From NCBI GenBank assembly GCA_904399395.1, contig CAJFPJ010000075.1, positions 1-64,000 of the forward strand: DNA of 64,000 nt, read 5' to 3'. The position numbers and the translations under genes were made by a program. Of the stretch, positions 35,183 to 43,660 are shown piece by piece. Source of the DNA: an uncultured Clostridia bacterium. GTDB taxonomy: Bacteria > Bacillota > Clostridia > Oscillospirales > Acutalibacteraceae. The notes below the pieces were generated by a model. The model was not told the DNA's origin. It saw nothing but the letters and a program-made list of their open reading frames with translations, and searched no databases. Positions within the stretch are counted from its first letter, which is position 1. Every line of letters starts with the position of its first letter.

Positions 35183-35212
35183 AAAAAAAGAACGGCCGAA
35201 GCCGTTCTTTTT
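35183..35212. terminator. Rho-independent terminator of the HAD phosphatase gene
   Basis: GAACGGC (35190-35196) and GCCGTTC (35201-35207) flank a CGAA loop, with A-run before and T-run after, so it can work on both strands. It follows the minus-strand phosphatase gene. Confidence 0.8.
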
Positions 35213-35260
35213 GCCTCATCATATGATAATAAAGAAATAATTGCCAATTCCAGGAAAAAG

Positions 35261-35971
35261 TCATTTTTCGCTATTTTCGCTGATTCCAAGCAGCGGGGGA
35301 AGCTCCAGGAGTGAATGAATTTCATATGTGATAGGAAAACCCGGATTTTCCGCATGCTTCCGATTAAACCAACAGGTGGAAAGGCCAAAATCGATCCCGC
35401 CCTTCATATCTGAGGTTAAGGAATCCCCCACCATGAGGGTCTCTTCCTTTTTAAAGCCGGGAATATGAGAGGCCGCATATTCAAAAAAGCCAGAAAGAGG
35501 TTTCTGCACGCCTATTTCTTCAGAAATAAACATTCCGCTGAAGAAAGGCTCCAATCCGCAGCCTTTTACTCGGTTCCGCTGTGTGCGGCTGACGCCGTTA
35601 GTGGCCATGTAGAGGCGAAAATGGGAACTGAGGATCCGGCAGAGTTCGAAGCAACCTTCTATAGGAAACCAATTCTTGCCTAATTCATCCAGATATTCGA
35701 TATTGAAGGCGGCGCCGTCGCCCTTTACACCAATCAACTGAAATAATTCTGAAAAACGAGTGCTCTTAATAATGGCCTTTGTGGTGGATCCCTTTTCGTA
35801 TTCTTTCCACAGGCGGCTGTTGATTCCGTTATACAGCCTGCGGATTTCCGGAGAATAAGGATACCCGTGGCGGGCGAAAACGGTCTCCAGTGCTTTTGAC
35901 TCGCATGCGTCAAAATCCATTAGAGTTCCGTCCATATCCATCAGAATAGTGGTATATTTGCATTCAGACAT
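35261..35971 (-). CDS. HAD hydrolase, YjjG-like nucleotidase
   Basis: A 236-residue haloacid-dehalogenase phosphatase. It has the nucleophile motif LMDMDGTLMDFDACE (Asp at 11 and 13), a helical cap, YMATNGVSRTQRNR (motif II), a lysine in VQKPLSGFFEYA (motif III) and MVGDSLTSDMKGG (motif IV). The order and the TNG..RTQ..R pattern fit the YjjG/YfnB subgroup, which dephosphorylates pyrimidine nucleotides, including non-canonical ones. Start ATG 35971 has AAGGAGG upstream. Single gene. Confidence 0.85.
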   Translation of the reverse strand: MSECKYTTILMDMDGTLMDFDACESKALETVFARHGYPYSPEIRRLYNGINSRLWKEYEKGSTTKAIIKSTRFSELFQLIGVKGDGAAFNIEYLDELGKNWFPIEGCFELCRILSSHFRLYMATNGVSRTQRNRVKGCGLEPFFSGMFISEEIGVQKPLSGFFEYAASHIPGFKKEETLMVGDSLTSDMKGGIDFGLSTCWFNRKHAENPGFPITYEIHSLLELPPLLGISENSEK

Positions 35972-36052
35972 AGGGTTCCTCCTTTTGCTGCGTAGCTATC
36001 ACAAAACAGGCCGGGAATCTTACAAATGATGATTTGAGCAAAGTGCCTTATT

Positions 36053-37408
36053 TTATAGATCTTTATATTTCTTCACTGTACGGAGCTTTTTCTTCTTGCG
36101 GTTGTAAATCAAAGCCAGAATTAGATAAGCGGCTACAAGGACAATTACCACCGCTGCTATGGCAAGGAACCATCCGGAGGTTACTACATCTTTGATGGTA
36201 GCGGCGCTTTTCAGAAGCTCGCTGCGTTCTACGCTTTCAGCAGCCACCAGATTGGTGGTGAGAAGATCCTGGCCCGCATAGCTGAAGGTAACGGTTCCGA
36301 TCACCTGCCCTTTTTTTACAGGAGCCTCCACACTTTCTGGAATATTGGGTGTGGCAAGCACGCTGCTGGCAGATATATCCTCCGGCAGAATAGTGGAGCA
36401 GTCGTCCTCCGGGGTGAGCAGGAGCTTATCCTTGTTCCATGCGTATTTGAGGGGGATCTCCGTGACGGCGTCCTCCTTGGCGGCGATCTTTTGGATGCGC
36501 AGGCTGTCGAAGGCCCATTCATAGAGATTCTTGCTGTCGATGCACTCGCCATGTTTTTCCACCTTGTTCCCATTTTTATCCACACTGGGTGCTCCCATGG
36601 CCACACAAAGATAACTGTAGCCCGTATTTGGATTCACGGCGTTGGATACGATACAGTAGCCGGCCTCATCGGTAAAACCAGTTTTGATGCCTCGGGCGTA
36701 AGAATAGTAATACTGCGGATCCAGATTGGGATCGATCAGCCGGTTAGAGGTGGTCACCATCCGTTCCGTACCTTTTTCCGGGCCATCCAGCGGCGAATAG
36801 GTGTAGCGGGTCTGGTCGCTGATTTCCATGAAGTTTGGGGTATTCATGGCATATTCCGTTATAACGGCCATGTCGTGGGCTGTGGTATAATGGTTTTCAT
36901 CGTGGAGCCCATGGACATTGGTAAAATGTGTGTTTTTGCAGCCTAGTTCCTGGGCCTTCTGGTTCATTTTTTCCACAAAGGCAGAAGTGCTTCCATCACA
37001 GAGAAAATCTGCCAAAACAATTGCAGCATCGTTTCCCGAGGGCACCATCAAGCAATTTAAGAGCTGGGTGATGGTAAGCTTATCCCCGGCTTTGAGGCCG
37101 GAACTGGAACCGCCGGTACCTTGCAATTCCTCTATAGCCTCTTTTGAAACGGTGGTTGTGGTTCCATCGGGATCTGAAACATTTTCGATGACTATGATAT
37201 AGACCATGATCTTTGTTAAAGATGCGGGATATCGCTTTTCATCTGCATTTTTAGAATATACAATAGTGTTTGTATCCAGATTTACAAGCTCCACAGAAGA
37301 GCAGTTCAGTTCAAAATCGATCGTATATGTAGCCGCCCCGGCGGGCAGAGAGAAGATTGTAAAAAGCAGAAGGATGGCCGCCAGGCAGGAAAAGAGCTTT
37401 TTTTTCAT
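36053..37408 (-). CDS. D-alanyl-D-alanine carboxypeptidase (DacF-like) with C-terminal anchor
   Basis: A 451-residue penicillin-binding protein that trims the terminal D-alanine of peptidoglycan stems outside the membrane. The signal peptide (residues 1-25, ending AGAA) is followed by SLTK (Ser63, Lys66), SGN (124-126) and KTG (242-244). The second, beta-rich domain follows. Instead of the amphipathic helix typical of PBP5/DacF proteins, the end carries a real membrane span (about 411-437, GWFLAIAAVVIVLVAAYLIL) and a basic tail. ATG 37408 has TGGAGGAA upstream. Single gene. Confidence 0.88.
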   Translation of the reverse strand: MKKKLFSCLAAILLLFTIFSLPAGAATYTIDFELNCSSVELVNLDTNTIVYSKNADEKRYPASLTKIMVYIIVIENVSDPDGTTTTVSKEAIEELQGTGGSSSGLKAGDKLTITQLLNCLMVPSGNDAAIVLADFLCDGSTSAFVEKMNQKAQELGCKNTHFTNVHGLHDENHYTTAHDMAVITEYAMNTPNFMEISDQTRYTYSPLDGPEKGTERMVTTSNRLIDPNLDPQYYYSYARGIKTGFTDEAGYCIVSNAVNPNTGYSYLCVAMGAPSVDKNGNKVEKHGECIDSKNLYEWAFDSLRIQKIAAKEDAVTEIPLKYAWNKDKLLLTPEDDCSTILPEDISASSVLATPNIPESVEAPVKKGQVIGTVTFSYAGQDLLTTNLVAAESVERSELLKSAATIKDVVTSGWFLAIAAVVIVLVAAYLILALIYNRKKKKLRTVKKYKDL

Positions 37409-37711
37409 GGAACTTTTTCCTCCAATATGCTATGATAACACTGATAGTATTGCAAAGGGTGCCTTTCATGCCCCTTATATCTAAGTATAACAGGTCGCGG
37501 CTGAAAGATAAAGGGAACTTTGCAAACAGTTTGTAAAGTTCTTTGGGATACATATATTTCGCTGCATACGCCTGTTAACACGGCTTTTCCGTTTTCGGCC
37601 GGTTCAGGAAATGAAAGTTATGTAGATTAGCAGGCTAAAAGGGAAGCCAGGAATCCCAAACGGCTGAAGAAAGCGGAAAAGCGGTTGATATCCCGTTAGG
37701 AGGTTTTGATC
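37409..37711. other. Intergenic region with a long palindrome
   Basis: About 300 bp between divergent genes. A near-perfect palindrome at 37515-37541 (13-base arms starting GAACTTTGCAAAC, one mismatch) lies in the middle. A possible minus-strand promoter for the carboxypeptidase is TTGCAA near 37449 with TAGCAT 17 bp on. No gene or RNA motif is recognised. Confidence 0.4.
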
Positions 37712-38377
37712 TTGATTTATATAACCGGTGATATGCACGGAGATCTATCCCGGCTGGATGCAGCCGGACGAAAGCTGAAGAAAGACGATGTGCTTCTTGT
37801 CTGCGGGGATTTTGGTTTTCTGTGGGAAGGTGGAGAAAACGAAAAAAAGCGGCTGAAGAAGCTTGAGAAGAAAAAATTTACCATTGCATTCATAGATGGA
37901 GTCCATGAAAATTATGATCTTTTGTTAAAATACCCTGAGGAGGAGTGGAAGGGCGGTAAAGTGCACCGCCTTGGAAAAAATATCTTCCATCTGGAGCGGG
38001 GAGAGATCTTCACCTTGGAGGGAAATACCTTTTTCGCTTTTGGAGGAGGGGAAAACGAAGAAAAGCCTCTCTATCAGGAGTCGGGTCATTGGTGGGAGGA
38101 AGAGATGCCTTCCTTGGAGGAAATGGAAAAAGGAGCCTCCCGGCTGAAAGAAAATGGTATGCAGGTGGATTATATTCTCACCCATACGCCTGCCCCCGGC
38201 ATGGGGCTGCAGAATCGAGCCAGGGGAGAAGAGGCTGCTCAGCTCTACAGCTTTTTTACTGCCATCGCCAAACAGGTGGAATATAAGAAGTGGTTTTTCG
38301 GCTGCATTCATCTGGATCGGAAGATTACAGCCCGCCACTACGCCCTTTTTGAGGAGATCCTTCCTTTGGAGGATTGA
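37712..38377 (+). CDS. Metallophosphoesterase
   Basis: A 221-residue calcineurin-fold phosphoesterase. It starts MIYITGDMHGD when read from TTG 37712, chosen because AGGAGG lies eight bases upstream; a TTG two codons earlier is too close. Metal ligands are in GDMHGD, CGDFGFLWEG and DGVHENYDLL (where NHE/NHD is usual), then ILTHTPAPG. The final GxH motif reads FGCIHLDRK, which fits the small single-domain phosphoesterases found in Firmicutes. Substrate unknown. Confidence 0.75.
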   Translation: MIYITGDMHGDLSRLDAAGRKLKKDDVLLVCGDFGFLWEGGENEKKRLKKLEKKKFTIAFIDGVHENYDLLLKYPEEEWKGGKVHRLGKNIFHLERGEIFTLEGNTFFAFGGGENEEKPLYQESGHWWEEEMPSLEEMEKGASRLKENGMQVDYILTHTPAPGMGLQNRARGEEAAQLYSFFTAIAKQVEYKKWFFGCIHLDRKITARHYALFEEILPLED

Positions 38378-38387
38378 GAAAAATAGA

Positions 38388-38427
38388 AACAGGGAGACTG
38401 CAAATAAATATTTGCAGTCTCCCTGTT
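38388..38427. terminator. Bidirectional terminator
   Basis: Perfect 18-base arms, AACAGGGAGACTGCAAAT (38388-38405) and its complement (38410-38427), with loop AAAT. It serves the phosphoesterase gene and recG, which converge here. Confidence 0.88.
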
Positions 38428-38429
38428 CT

Positions 38430-40463
38430 TTATGCTCCCCGCAGGGTGCTGAGCAAGAGTCTGACCTCTCCGCGAAGCCCTCTGTGCTCCTGTTTCTCCA
38501 AAGAGAAATCTTCCTTCAGAATACTTTTGGCAACAGCCTGGGTCTGACCTAATAGCTCTGTATCCGAAAGCATATCTGCAATTTTCAACTCCGGAAGGCC
38601 ATGTTGCCTGGAACCGAAAAAATCGCCGGGGCCCCGGAGTTTCAGGTCCTCATCCGCAATCCGGAATCCGTTGTTGGTGGAGCACATTACCTTCATTCTG
38701 GTCAAAGTCTCCTCATTCTGTGCGTCCGTTACCAGAATGCAGGTGGAAGCCGCCTTTCCCCGGCCAACACGGCCCCGGAGCTGGTGCAACTGGGAAAGGC
38801 CATAGCGCTCGGCGTTTTCGATCATCATTACGGCTGCATTGGGAACGTCCATCCCCACCTCCACAACTGTGGTGGAAACCAGAATATCCAGTTTTCCCTG
38901 GGCGAACTCTTCCATAATGCGTTCCTTTTCCCTGGCAGGGAGCTTGCCGTGGAGCTCTCCGATGCGGCAGCCGGGCAGCCACTCCTCCCGAAGCTCTTTG
39001 GCATAAGAGGAAACGCTTTTCATATCGTTTACGCCTTCTTCAATCATAGGGCAGATGATATAGCACTGAAGCCCTTGCTCCACGTGTTTTTTCAAAAATG
39101 CAAAAGCTCGGGCACGTTTTTCACTGTTGATACTGTAGGTGGCTACAGGTGTTCTGCCTGGCGGCAGCTCATCGAGGACAGAAAGATCTAAATCCCCGTA
39201 AATCATCAGAGCCAGGGTGCGGGGAATGGGGGTGGCACTCATAACCAGAAGATGAGGAGAATCGCCCTTTTCCGCCAGAGCCTCCCGCTGTTCTACACCA
39301 AAGCGGTGTTGCTCGTCTGTGATAACAAGGCCCAGTTTAGAAAATTCCACACCTTCAGAGAGAAGAGCGTGAGTGCCCACTGCAAGCTGGATAGAGCCGT
39401 CCCGCAAGCCGGTTAGCACTGTTCGTTTCTGAGCAGCAGGAGTAGAACCCGTGAGCAGGGCGATAGTGACACCTGTTCCTTCCAAAAAGGAGGAAAAAGT
39501 GGCATAATGCTGTTTAGCCAAAATTTCGGTTGGTGCCATCATGGCGGCTTGAAATCCGTTTTTGGCAGCTGTGAAACAGAGGGCAGCGGCTACGGCAGTT
39601 TTTCCGCTTCCCACATCTCCCTGCACCAGCCGATTCATACAGAGACCGCTGTCCATATCCGCTGCGCATTCTGCAATTACTCTTTTTTGAGCGCCTGTGG
39701 GGGAGAAAGGCAGATGAGAGCAGAATTCCTCTGTGTAATCTGTGGAGAAAAGAGGTCCTCTTTGGCGCCGGTTACGGCCCTTCATGCGTTGGAGTGCCAG
39801 CTGCAAAACAAGGAGTTCTTCGAAAATGAGCCTTCGTCTTGCTATATTGGCCGCTTCCATATCTTTGGGGAAATGGATATTCTCAAGGGCGAATCCTAAA
39901 TGACAGAGGCCATGTTCCAGGCGGATGTCTTCAGGAATAGGATCCTGCATGGTTTCCGGCAGCAAAGATAAGGCGCTTTTCACATTGTTTTGGATCATAC
40001 GGCTGGTAAGCCCCTTTGTCTGCCGGTATATGGGACGTACAGGAGGGCAGGAATCTGCTGGAAACCATTCCGGCGAGACAGCCTCTCGCCGCAGAAAATT
40101 GGATGTGATTTTCCCGTAAAAAATGTATTCCTCTCCTTCCCGGAGAGAGGCCTTCACATAAGGATTATTGAAATAAGTAATGTGCAGCACGCCGGAATCA
40201 TCCGCCGCCTGCATTTTGGTCAGAAGCATTCCGCCCCGAACCCGCGTTTCTATGGGGGAGGAAATGAGCGTGGCCTGAACGGCGCAGGGAGTATCGAGAG
40301 GTGCTTCCATAACCGGCAGAGGCCGGCTGAGATCCTCATAGGAACGAGGATAAAAACGCAGCAAAGCGCCGGCGGACGCCACGCCAAGCTTTTTATACAG
40401 CTTAGCGCGGGTTTCGCCGACGCCTTTTATTTTTGTTACAGGTAATTGGAATAGAGAAGCCAT
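38430..40463 (-). CDS. recG: ATP-dependent DNA helicase RecG
   Basis: A 677-residue helicase that remodels stalled replication forks and branched DNA. The N-terminal 270 residues contain the wedge/OB domain. Motor motifs follow: QGDVGSGKTAVAAAL (motif I), VITDEQHRFG (the DEQH box of RecG), MSATPIPRTLAL (motif III) and QLHQLRGRVGRG (motif VI). Length is standard. It lies 60 bp downstream of the yloV-like gene, with no terminator between, as in many Firmicutes genomes. Confidence 0.96.
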   Translation of the reverse strand: MASLFQLPVTKIKGVGETRAKLYKKLGVASAGALLRFYPRSYEDLSRPLPVMEAPLDTPCAVQATLISSPIETRVRGGMLLTKMQAADDSGVLHITYFNNPYVKASLREGEEYIFYGKITSNFLRREAVSPEWFPADSCPPVRPIYRQTKGLTSRMIQNNVKSALSLLPETMQDPIPEDIRLEHGLCHLGFALENIHFPKDMEAANIARRRLIFEELLVLQLALQRMKGRNRRQRGPLFSTDYTEEFCSHLPFSPTGAQKRVIAECAADMDSGLCMNRLVQGDVGSGKTAVAAALCFTAAKNGFQAAMMAPTEILAKQHYATFSSFLEGTGVTIALLTGSTPAAQKRTVLTGLRDGSIQLAVGTHALLSEGVEFSKLGLVITDEQHRFGVEQREALAEKGDSPHLLVMSATPIPRTLALMIYGDLDLSVLDELPPGRTPVATYSINSEKRARAFAFLKKHVEQGLQCYIICPMIEEGVNDMKSVSSYAKELREEWLPGCRIGELHGKLPAREKERIMEEFAQGKLDILVSTTVVEVGMDVPNAAVMMIENAERYGLSQLHQLRGRVGRGKAASTCILVTDAQNEETLTRMKVMCSTNNGFRIADEDLKLRGPGDFFGSRQHGLPELKIADMLSDTELLGQTQAVAKSILKEDFSLEKQEHRGLRGEVRLLLSTLRGA

Positions 40464-40522
40464 TGAATGATTCCGCTTTTCCTTTATGAATTGGTTAGCC
40501 TATCTGCGAGGTGTTTTTCCTC

Positions 40523-42187
40523 TTATTCGATAGAAATGATGAAATAATATACAGGCTGCCCGCCATTGACCAGGGTAATCTCAATATCGCTGCTTACCTT
40601 GTTGCGGATGCGGTTATATGCATCGTTAGCCTGCTCTTCTGTAACATCGGAACCATAGATAAGGGTGATAAAGGAGGTATTCCGGGTAACCATGGAGCGG
40701 GTCAGTTTACTGCAGGTATGCACGGGATCCCGTTCCACCAGCGTCATTTTGCCGTTTTCTAACCCCAGAATGTCGCCTTCCTTAATCTTCATGCCGCCAA
40801 ATTCTGAATCACGGGCGGCAAAAGTCACCAAGCCGGTTTCCACATTGCCCGCTGCTTCCATCATAGCAATAGCGTTCTTTTCAACAGAGGCGTCAGGGTC
40901 ATAGGCCAGCATGGCAGAAAGCCCCTGCGGAATAGTCCTGGTGGGGAGCACAATCACCTTGCGGTCGTTTACCATGGAAATGGTCTGCTCGGCAGCCATA
41001 ATAATGTTCTTATTGTTGGGCAGGACCAGTACGGTTTTAGCGGGGGTAGCCAAGACAGCGGCGTAAATGTCGTCCGTGCTGGGATTCATAGTCTGGCCGC
41101 CGCTGACAACGCGGGTGCAGCCCAGGTCGGTAAAGAGTGTCTGCAAGCCGTCTCCAGCTGCTACAGCCACAAAGCCTACTTCCTCTGTGGGATCGACAGG
41201 TTCCATGGAAGCTGCCGCCGCCTTGGCCTTATTGGCTTCGTTTTCTTCAGCAGCTTTCCGGTGCTGCTCTTTCATATTCTCAATCTTAACCGTCAGGAGC
41301 TGGCCGAAGGTGAGAGCCGCCTGCAAAGCATTGCCCGGTTCTTCCGTGTGCACATGGACCTTGATGATCTCGTCATCGTCTACGACTACCACACAGTCAC
41401 CGATACCTTCCAGATAGGCGCGAAGATCCATAGGATCCTTTTTACAGGAGGGGTCGCGGCCCACAATAAATTCCGTGCAGTAGGTGAAGTGAATCTCCTG
41501 GTCGAATTCTGCCGCTGCATTGCGGAAGAATTCGTCGTTTGCCATGTCAGTCTTACTGGCAGGCACCTCGCTGGTGACGATTACATGATCTTTAAATACG
41601 CTCATCATGCCGTCAAAAATATAGCAGAGCCCTTTGCCGCCTGCATCCACAACACCAGCTTTTTTCAGAACAGGCAGTTGTTCGGGAGTTTCCTCCAGCG
41701 CTTCGGCCGCACCCTTGCAGATGGCGTTCCATACATATACGGCGTCGTCGTCAATCTCAGCGGCGGCGCGCCCTTTTTCACAGGCGACCCGGGAAACGGT
41801 GAGAATGGTTCCCTCCGTCGGTTTCATTACGGCTTTATAGGCGGCTTCCACACCCATTCCAAGGGCGCTGGCCAAATCTGTTCCGCTGAGAACCTCTTTG
41901 CCTTCTACACCCTTAGAAAAACCTCGGAAAAGCAGAGAGAGAATAACGCCGGAATTCCCGCGGGCACCCCGCAGAAGGGCAGAAGCAGCAATCTTGGCAA
42001 TCTCACCGGCGGAACCCTGGGCATCGGCCAGGGCTTTTGCCGCAGATCCCATGGTCATGCTCATATTTGTTCCAGTGTCACCATCCGGAACGGGGAAGAT
42101 ATTCAGTTCATCCACCTGTGTCTTATGCTTTAAAATAGCATTGGCACCGGAGATCAGCGCATCGCGCAATTCGTTTCCTTGAATCAC
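40523..42187 (-). CDS. fakA: DhaL/DegV-type fatty acid kinase subunit, YloV/FakA-like
   Basis: About 554 residues when read from GTG 42187. The N-terminal 200 residues are a DhaL domain with the nucleotide and metal loop NIFPVPDGDTGTNMSMTM and the GNSGVILS glycine loop. The rest is the FakA-type middle and C-terminal domain, with VVDAGGKGL near 196-204 and HVHTEEPG. FakA phosphorylates fatty acids delivered by FakB (DegV) proteins so that they can enter phospholipid synthesis. The start is uncertain: AGGGAG precedes the GTG by 12 bases, and the frame is open 14 codons further. It is upstream of recG, the usual arrangement. Confidence 0.87.
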   Translation of the reverse strand: MIQGNELRDALISGANAILKHKTQVDELNIFPVPDGDTGTNMSMTMGSAAKALADAQGSAGEIAKIAASALLRGARGNSGVILSLLFRGFSKGVEGKEVLSGTDLASALGMGVEAAYKAVMKPTEGTILTVSRVACEKGRAAAEIDDDAVYVWNAICKGAAEALEETPEQLPVLKKAGVVDAGGKGLCYIFDGMMSVFKDHVIVTSEVPASKTDMANDEFFRNAAAEFDQEIHFTYCTEFIVGRDPSCKKDPMDLRAYLEGIGDCVVVVDDDEIIKVHVHTEEPGNALQAALTFGQLLTVKIENMKEQHRKAAEENEANKAKAAAASMEPVDPTEEVGFVAVAAGDGLQTLFTDLGCTRVVSGGQTMNPSTDDIYAAVLATPAKTVLVLPNNKNIIMAAEQTISMVNDRKVIVLPTRTIPQGLSAMLAYDPDASVEKNAIAMMEAAGNVETGLVTFAARDSEFGGMKIKEGDILGLENGKMTLVERDPVHTCSKLTRSMVTRNTSFITLIYGSDVTEEQANDAYNRIRNKVSSDIEITLVNGGQPVYYFIISIE

Positions 42188-42276
42188 TATATCACTACAC
42201 TCCCTTGGTTTATATATTCGGTTATACACTTGTATACGGGTTTTCCCATATTTTTGTTCAAAACCATTTCCCGGTT

Positions 42277-42305
42277 ATTATAGCATATTTATCCCCCAAC
42301 TTCAA
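42277..42305 (-). promoter_or_regulatory. Promoter of the fakA-recG operon
   Basis: On the minus strand TTGAAG (42305-42300), 17 bp, TATAAT (42282-42277). Confidence 0.7.
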
Positions 42306-42340
42306 TCTTTAATTCTTTGATATTCAAAGAAAACGGGTGT

Positions 42341-42371
42341 AAAAAAGCGCTTCCGGTCACCCGGAAGCGCT
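42341..42371 (-). terminator. Rho-independent terminator of spoVS
   Basis: AGCGCTTCCGG (42346-42356) pairs with CCGGAAGCGCT (42361-42371), loop TCAC. The adjacent A-run becomes the U-tract on the minus strand. Confidence 0.85.
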
Positions 42372-42407
42372 AGATATGCAGGTGTCTTATGAAACCGGCC
42401 CGGCGGG

Positions 42408-42668
42408 TTATCTAGATTCCACGATCAGTCGGATCGCAGTCCGTTCCTCCCCGTCGATTTCAACGCTGGCAAAGGCGGGAATACAGATCAAATCAATTCC
42501 TGCCGGCGCCAAGTAACCTCTGGCTATGGCAACGGCTTTAATGGCCTGGTTGGCTGCTCCGGCTCCTACAGCCTGCAGCTCAGCCGAACCGGATTCGCGG
42601 ATTACACCTGCGACGGCTCCTGCCACTGAATTGGGTGCGGATTTAGATGATACCTTTAAAATCTCCAT
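42408..42668 (-). CDS. spoVS: Stage V sporulation protein S
   Basis: An 86-residue Alba-like protein, matching the standard SpoVS length when started at ATG 42668 (AAGGAGG nine bases upstream). It reads MEILKVSSKSAPNSVAGAVA at the start and is nearly invariant in the family throughout. SpoVS affects septation and spore coat assembly and places this genome in a spore-forming lineage, though the gene also survives in some non-sporulating Clostridia. It has its own promoter and terminator. Confidence 0.95.
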   Translation of the reverse strand: MEILKVSSKSAPNSVAGAVAGVIRESGSAELQAVGAGAANQAIKAVAIARGYLAPAGIDLICIPAFASVEIDGEERTAIRLIVESR

Positions 42669-42728
42669 TCGGCCTGCCTCCTTATCAGAATATTTGTGAC
42701 TGCATAAAGTGTGGTACATTCTATTCTA

Positions 42729-42757
42729 ATAATACAGCGAAATGAGAGAATTTACAA
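42729..42757 (-). promoter_or_regulatory. Promoter of spoVS
   Basis: On the minus strand TTGTAA (42757-42752), 17 bp, TATTAT (42734-42729). The -35 lies inside the palindrome at 42751-42770. I do not see a sigma-H pattern. Confidence 0.55.
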
Positions 42758-42770
42758 TATGTATTGTAAA
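42751..42770. promoter_or_regulatory. Palindrome over the spoVS -35 element
   Basis: TTTACAATA and TATTGTAAA flank TG, a perfect 9-base inverted repeat. Its position over the -35 makes it an operator candidate. It also lies just after the ymdB stop codon. Confidence 0.55.
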
Positions 42771-42778
42771 ATATTTGG

Positions 42779-43546
42779 TTATTTTATCTGAAAACGCTCT
42801 AAATGTATCGTTTTTCCTGTTTTTTCATCCACTGAAAACAGGATACAATCCATGCGGCAGGGGCCAGAGGCCAGATCAAAACGAACAGGCATACGGCTTC
42901 GCATCTTTTCAATCACCAGTTCTTTTTTCACACCGAGGACAGATTCGATCGTACCGGTCATGCCCACGTCGGATATATACCCTGTTCCCTGGGGAAGGAT
43001 GCATTCATCCGCCGTCTGCACGTGAGTATGGGTGCCAAATATGGCGGAAACTTTTCCATCAAAGTCATAGCCGAAACTCCGCTTTTCCCCTGTAGCTTCC
43101 CCATGGAAATCCACGATGGTGATTTTCGGGAGCCCCTCCCGAAGAATACGATCCATGGCGAAAAAGGGGGAATCTATGGGTTCCATATAAACCTCGCCCA
43201 AAAGATTCACCACACCTACCTGGATGCGCCCCATATCGTAGATGCAGACTCCTCGGCCAGGCGCGGTGGAAGGAAAATTGGCCGGCCGCAGAAGCGTTTC
43301 GCAGGAATCAAAGAGCGGGTAGCTTTCCCTGCGGCGGAAGGTGTGGTTCCCGGCAGTTATTACGTCCACTCCACTGTTGAAAAGATAATCTGCGGAAGAG
43401 GGTGTGATGCCGTTGCCATCCGCAGAATTTTCTCCGTTGGCAATCACAAGGTCAATCCCTTTATATTTTTTCAGAGCGGGAAGCTTTTCCCGCAGAAAGC
43501 GGCAACCGACGCTGCCTACTACATCTCCGATAGCGAGAATATTCAT
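42779..43546 (-). CDS. ymdB: YmdB-family metallophosphodiesterase
   Basis: A 255-residue phosphodiesterase of the YmdB family, which in Bacillus acts on cyclic nucleotides such as 2',3'-cAMP and influences biofilm and motility decisions. Metal motifs are complete: ILAIGDVVGSVG, IANGENSADGNGIT, AGNHTFRR, FHGEATGEK and FGTHTHVQTAD. Start ATG 43546 is preceded by AAGGAG; the frame is open upstream but without support. It follows rny, its usual neighbour, with a terminator-like hairpin between them that may lower its expression. Confidence 0.93.
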   Translation of the reverse strand: MNILAIGDVVGSVGCRFLREKLPALKKYKGIDLVIANGENSADGNGITPSSADYLFNSGVDVITAGNHTFRRRESYPLFDSCETLLRPANFPSTAPGRGVCIYDMGRIQVGVVNLLGEVYMEPIDSPFFAMDRILREGLPKITIVDFHGEATGEKRSFGYDFDGKVSAIFGTHTHVQTADECILPQGTGYISDVGMTGTIESVLGVKKELVIEKMRSRMPVRFDLASGPCRMDCILFSVDEKTGKTIHLERFQIK

Positions 43547-43608
43547 GGATACTCCTTCTTTCCGGGCCGGCGCCTCCGCTTGCCGGCAATTCTGCTGGTG
43601 TAAAGAAA

Positions 43609-43642
43609 CAGCCAGAGGGAAATCATAATTTCCCTTTGGCTG
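43609..43642 (-). terminator. Hairpin between rny and ymdB
   Basis: 15-base arms (43609-43623 and 43628-43642, one mismatch) around CATA. On the minus strand it is followed by TTTCTTTA, so it probably terminates part of the rny transcripts. Confidence 0.7.
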
Positions 43643-43660
43643 CAAAAGTGAAATCCTGGG

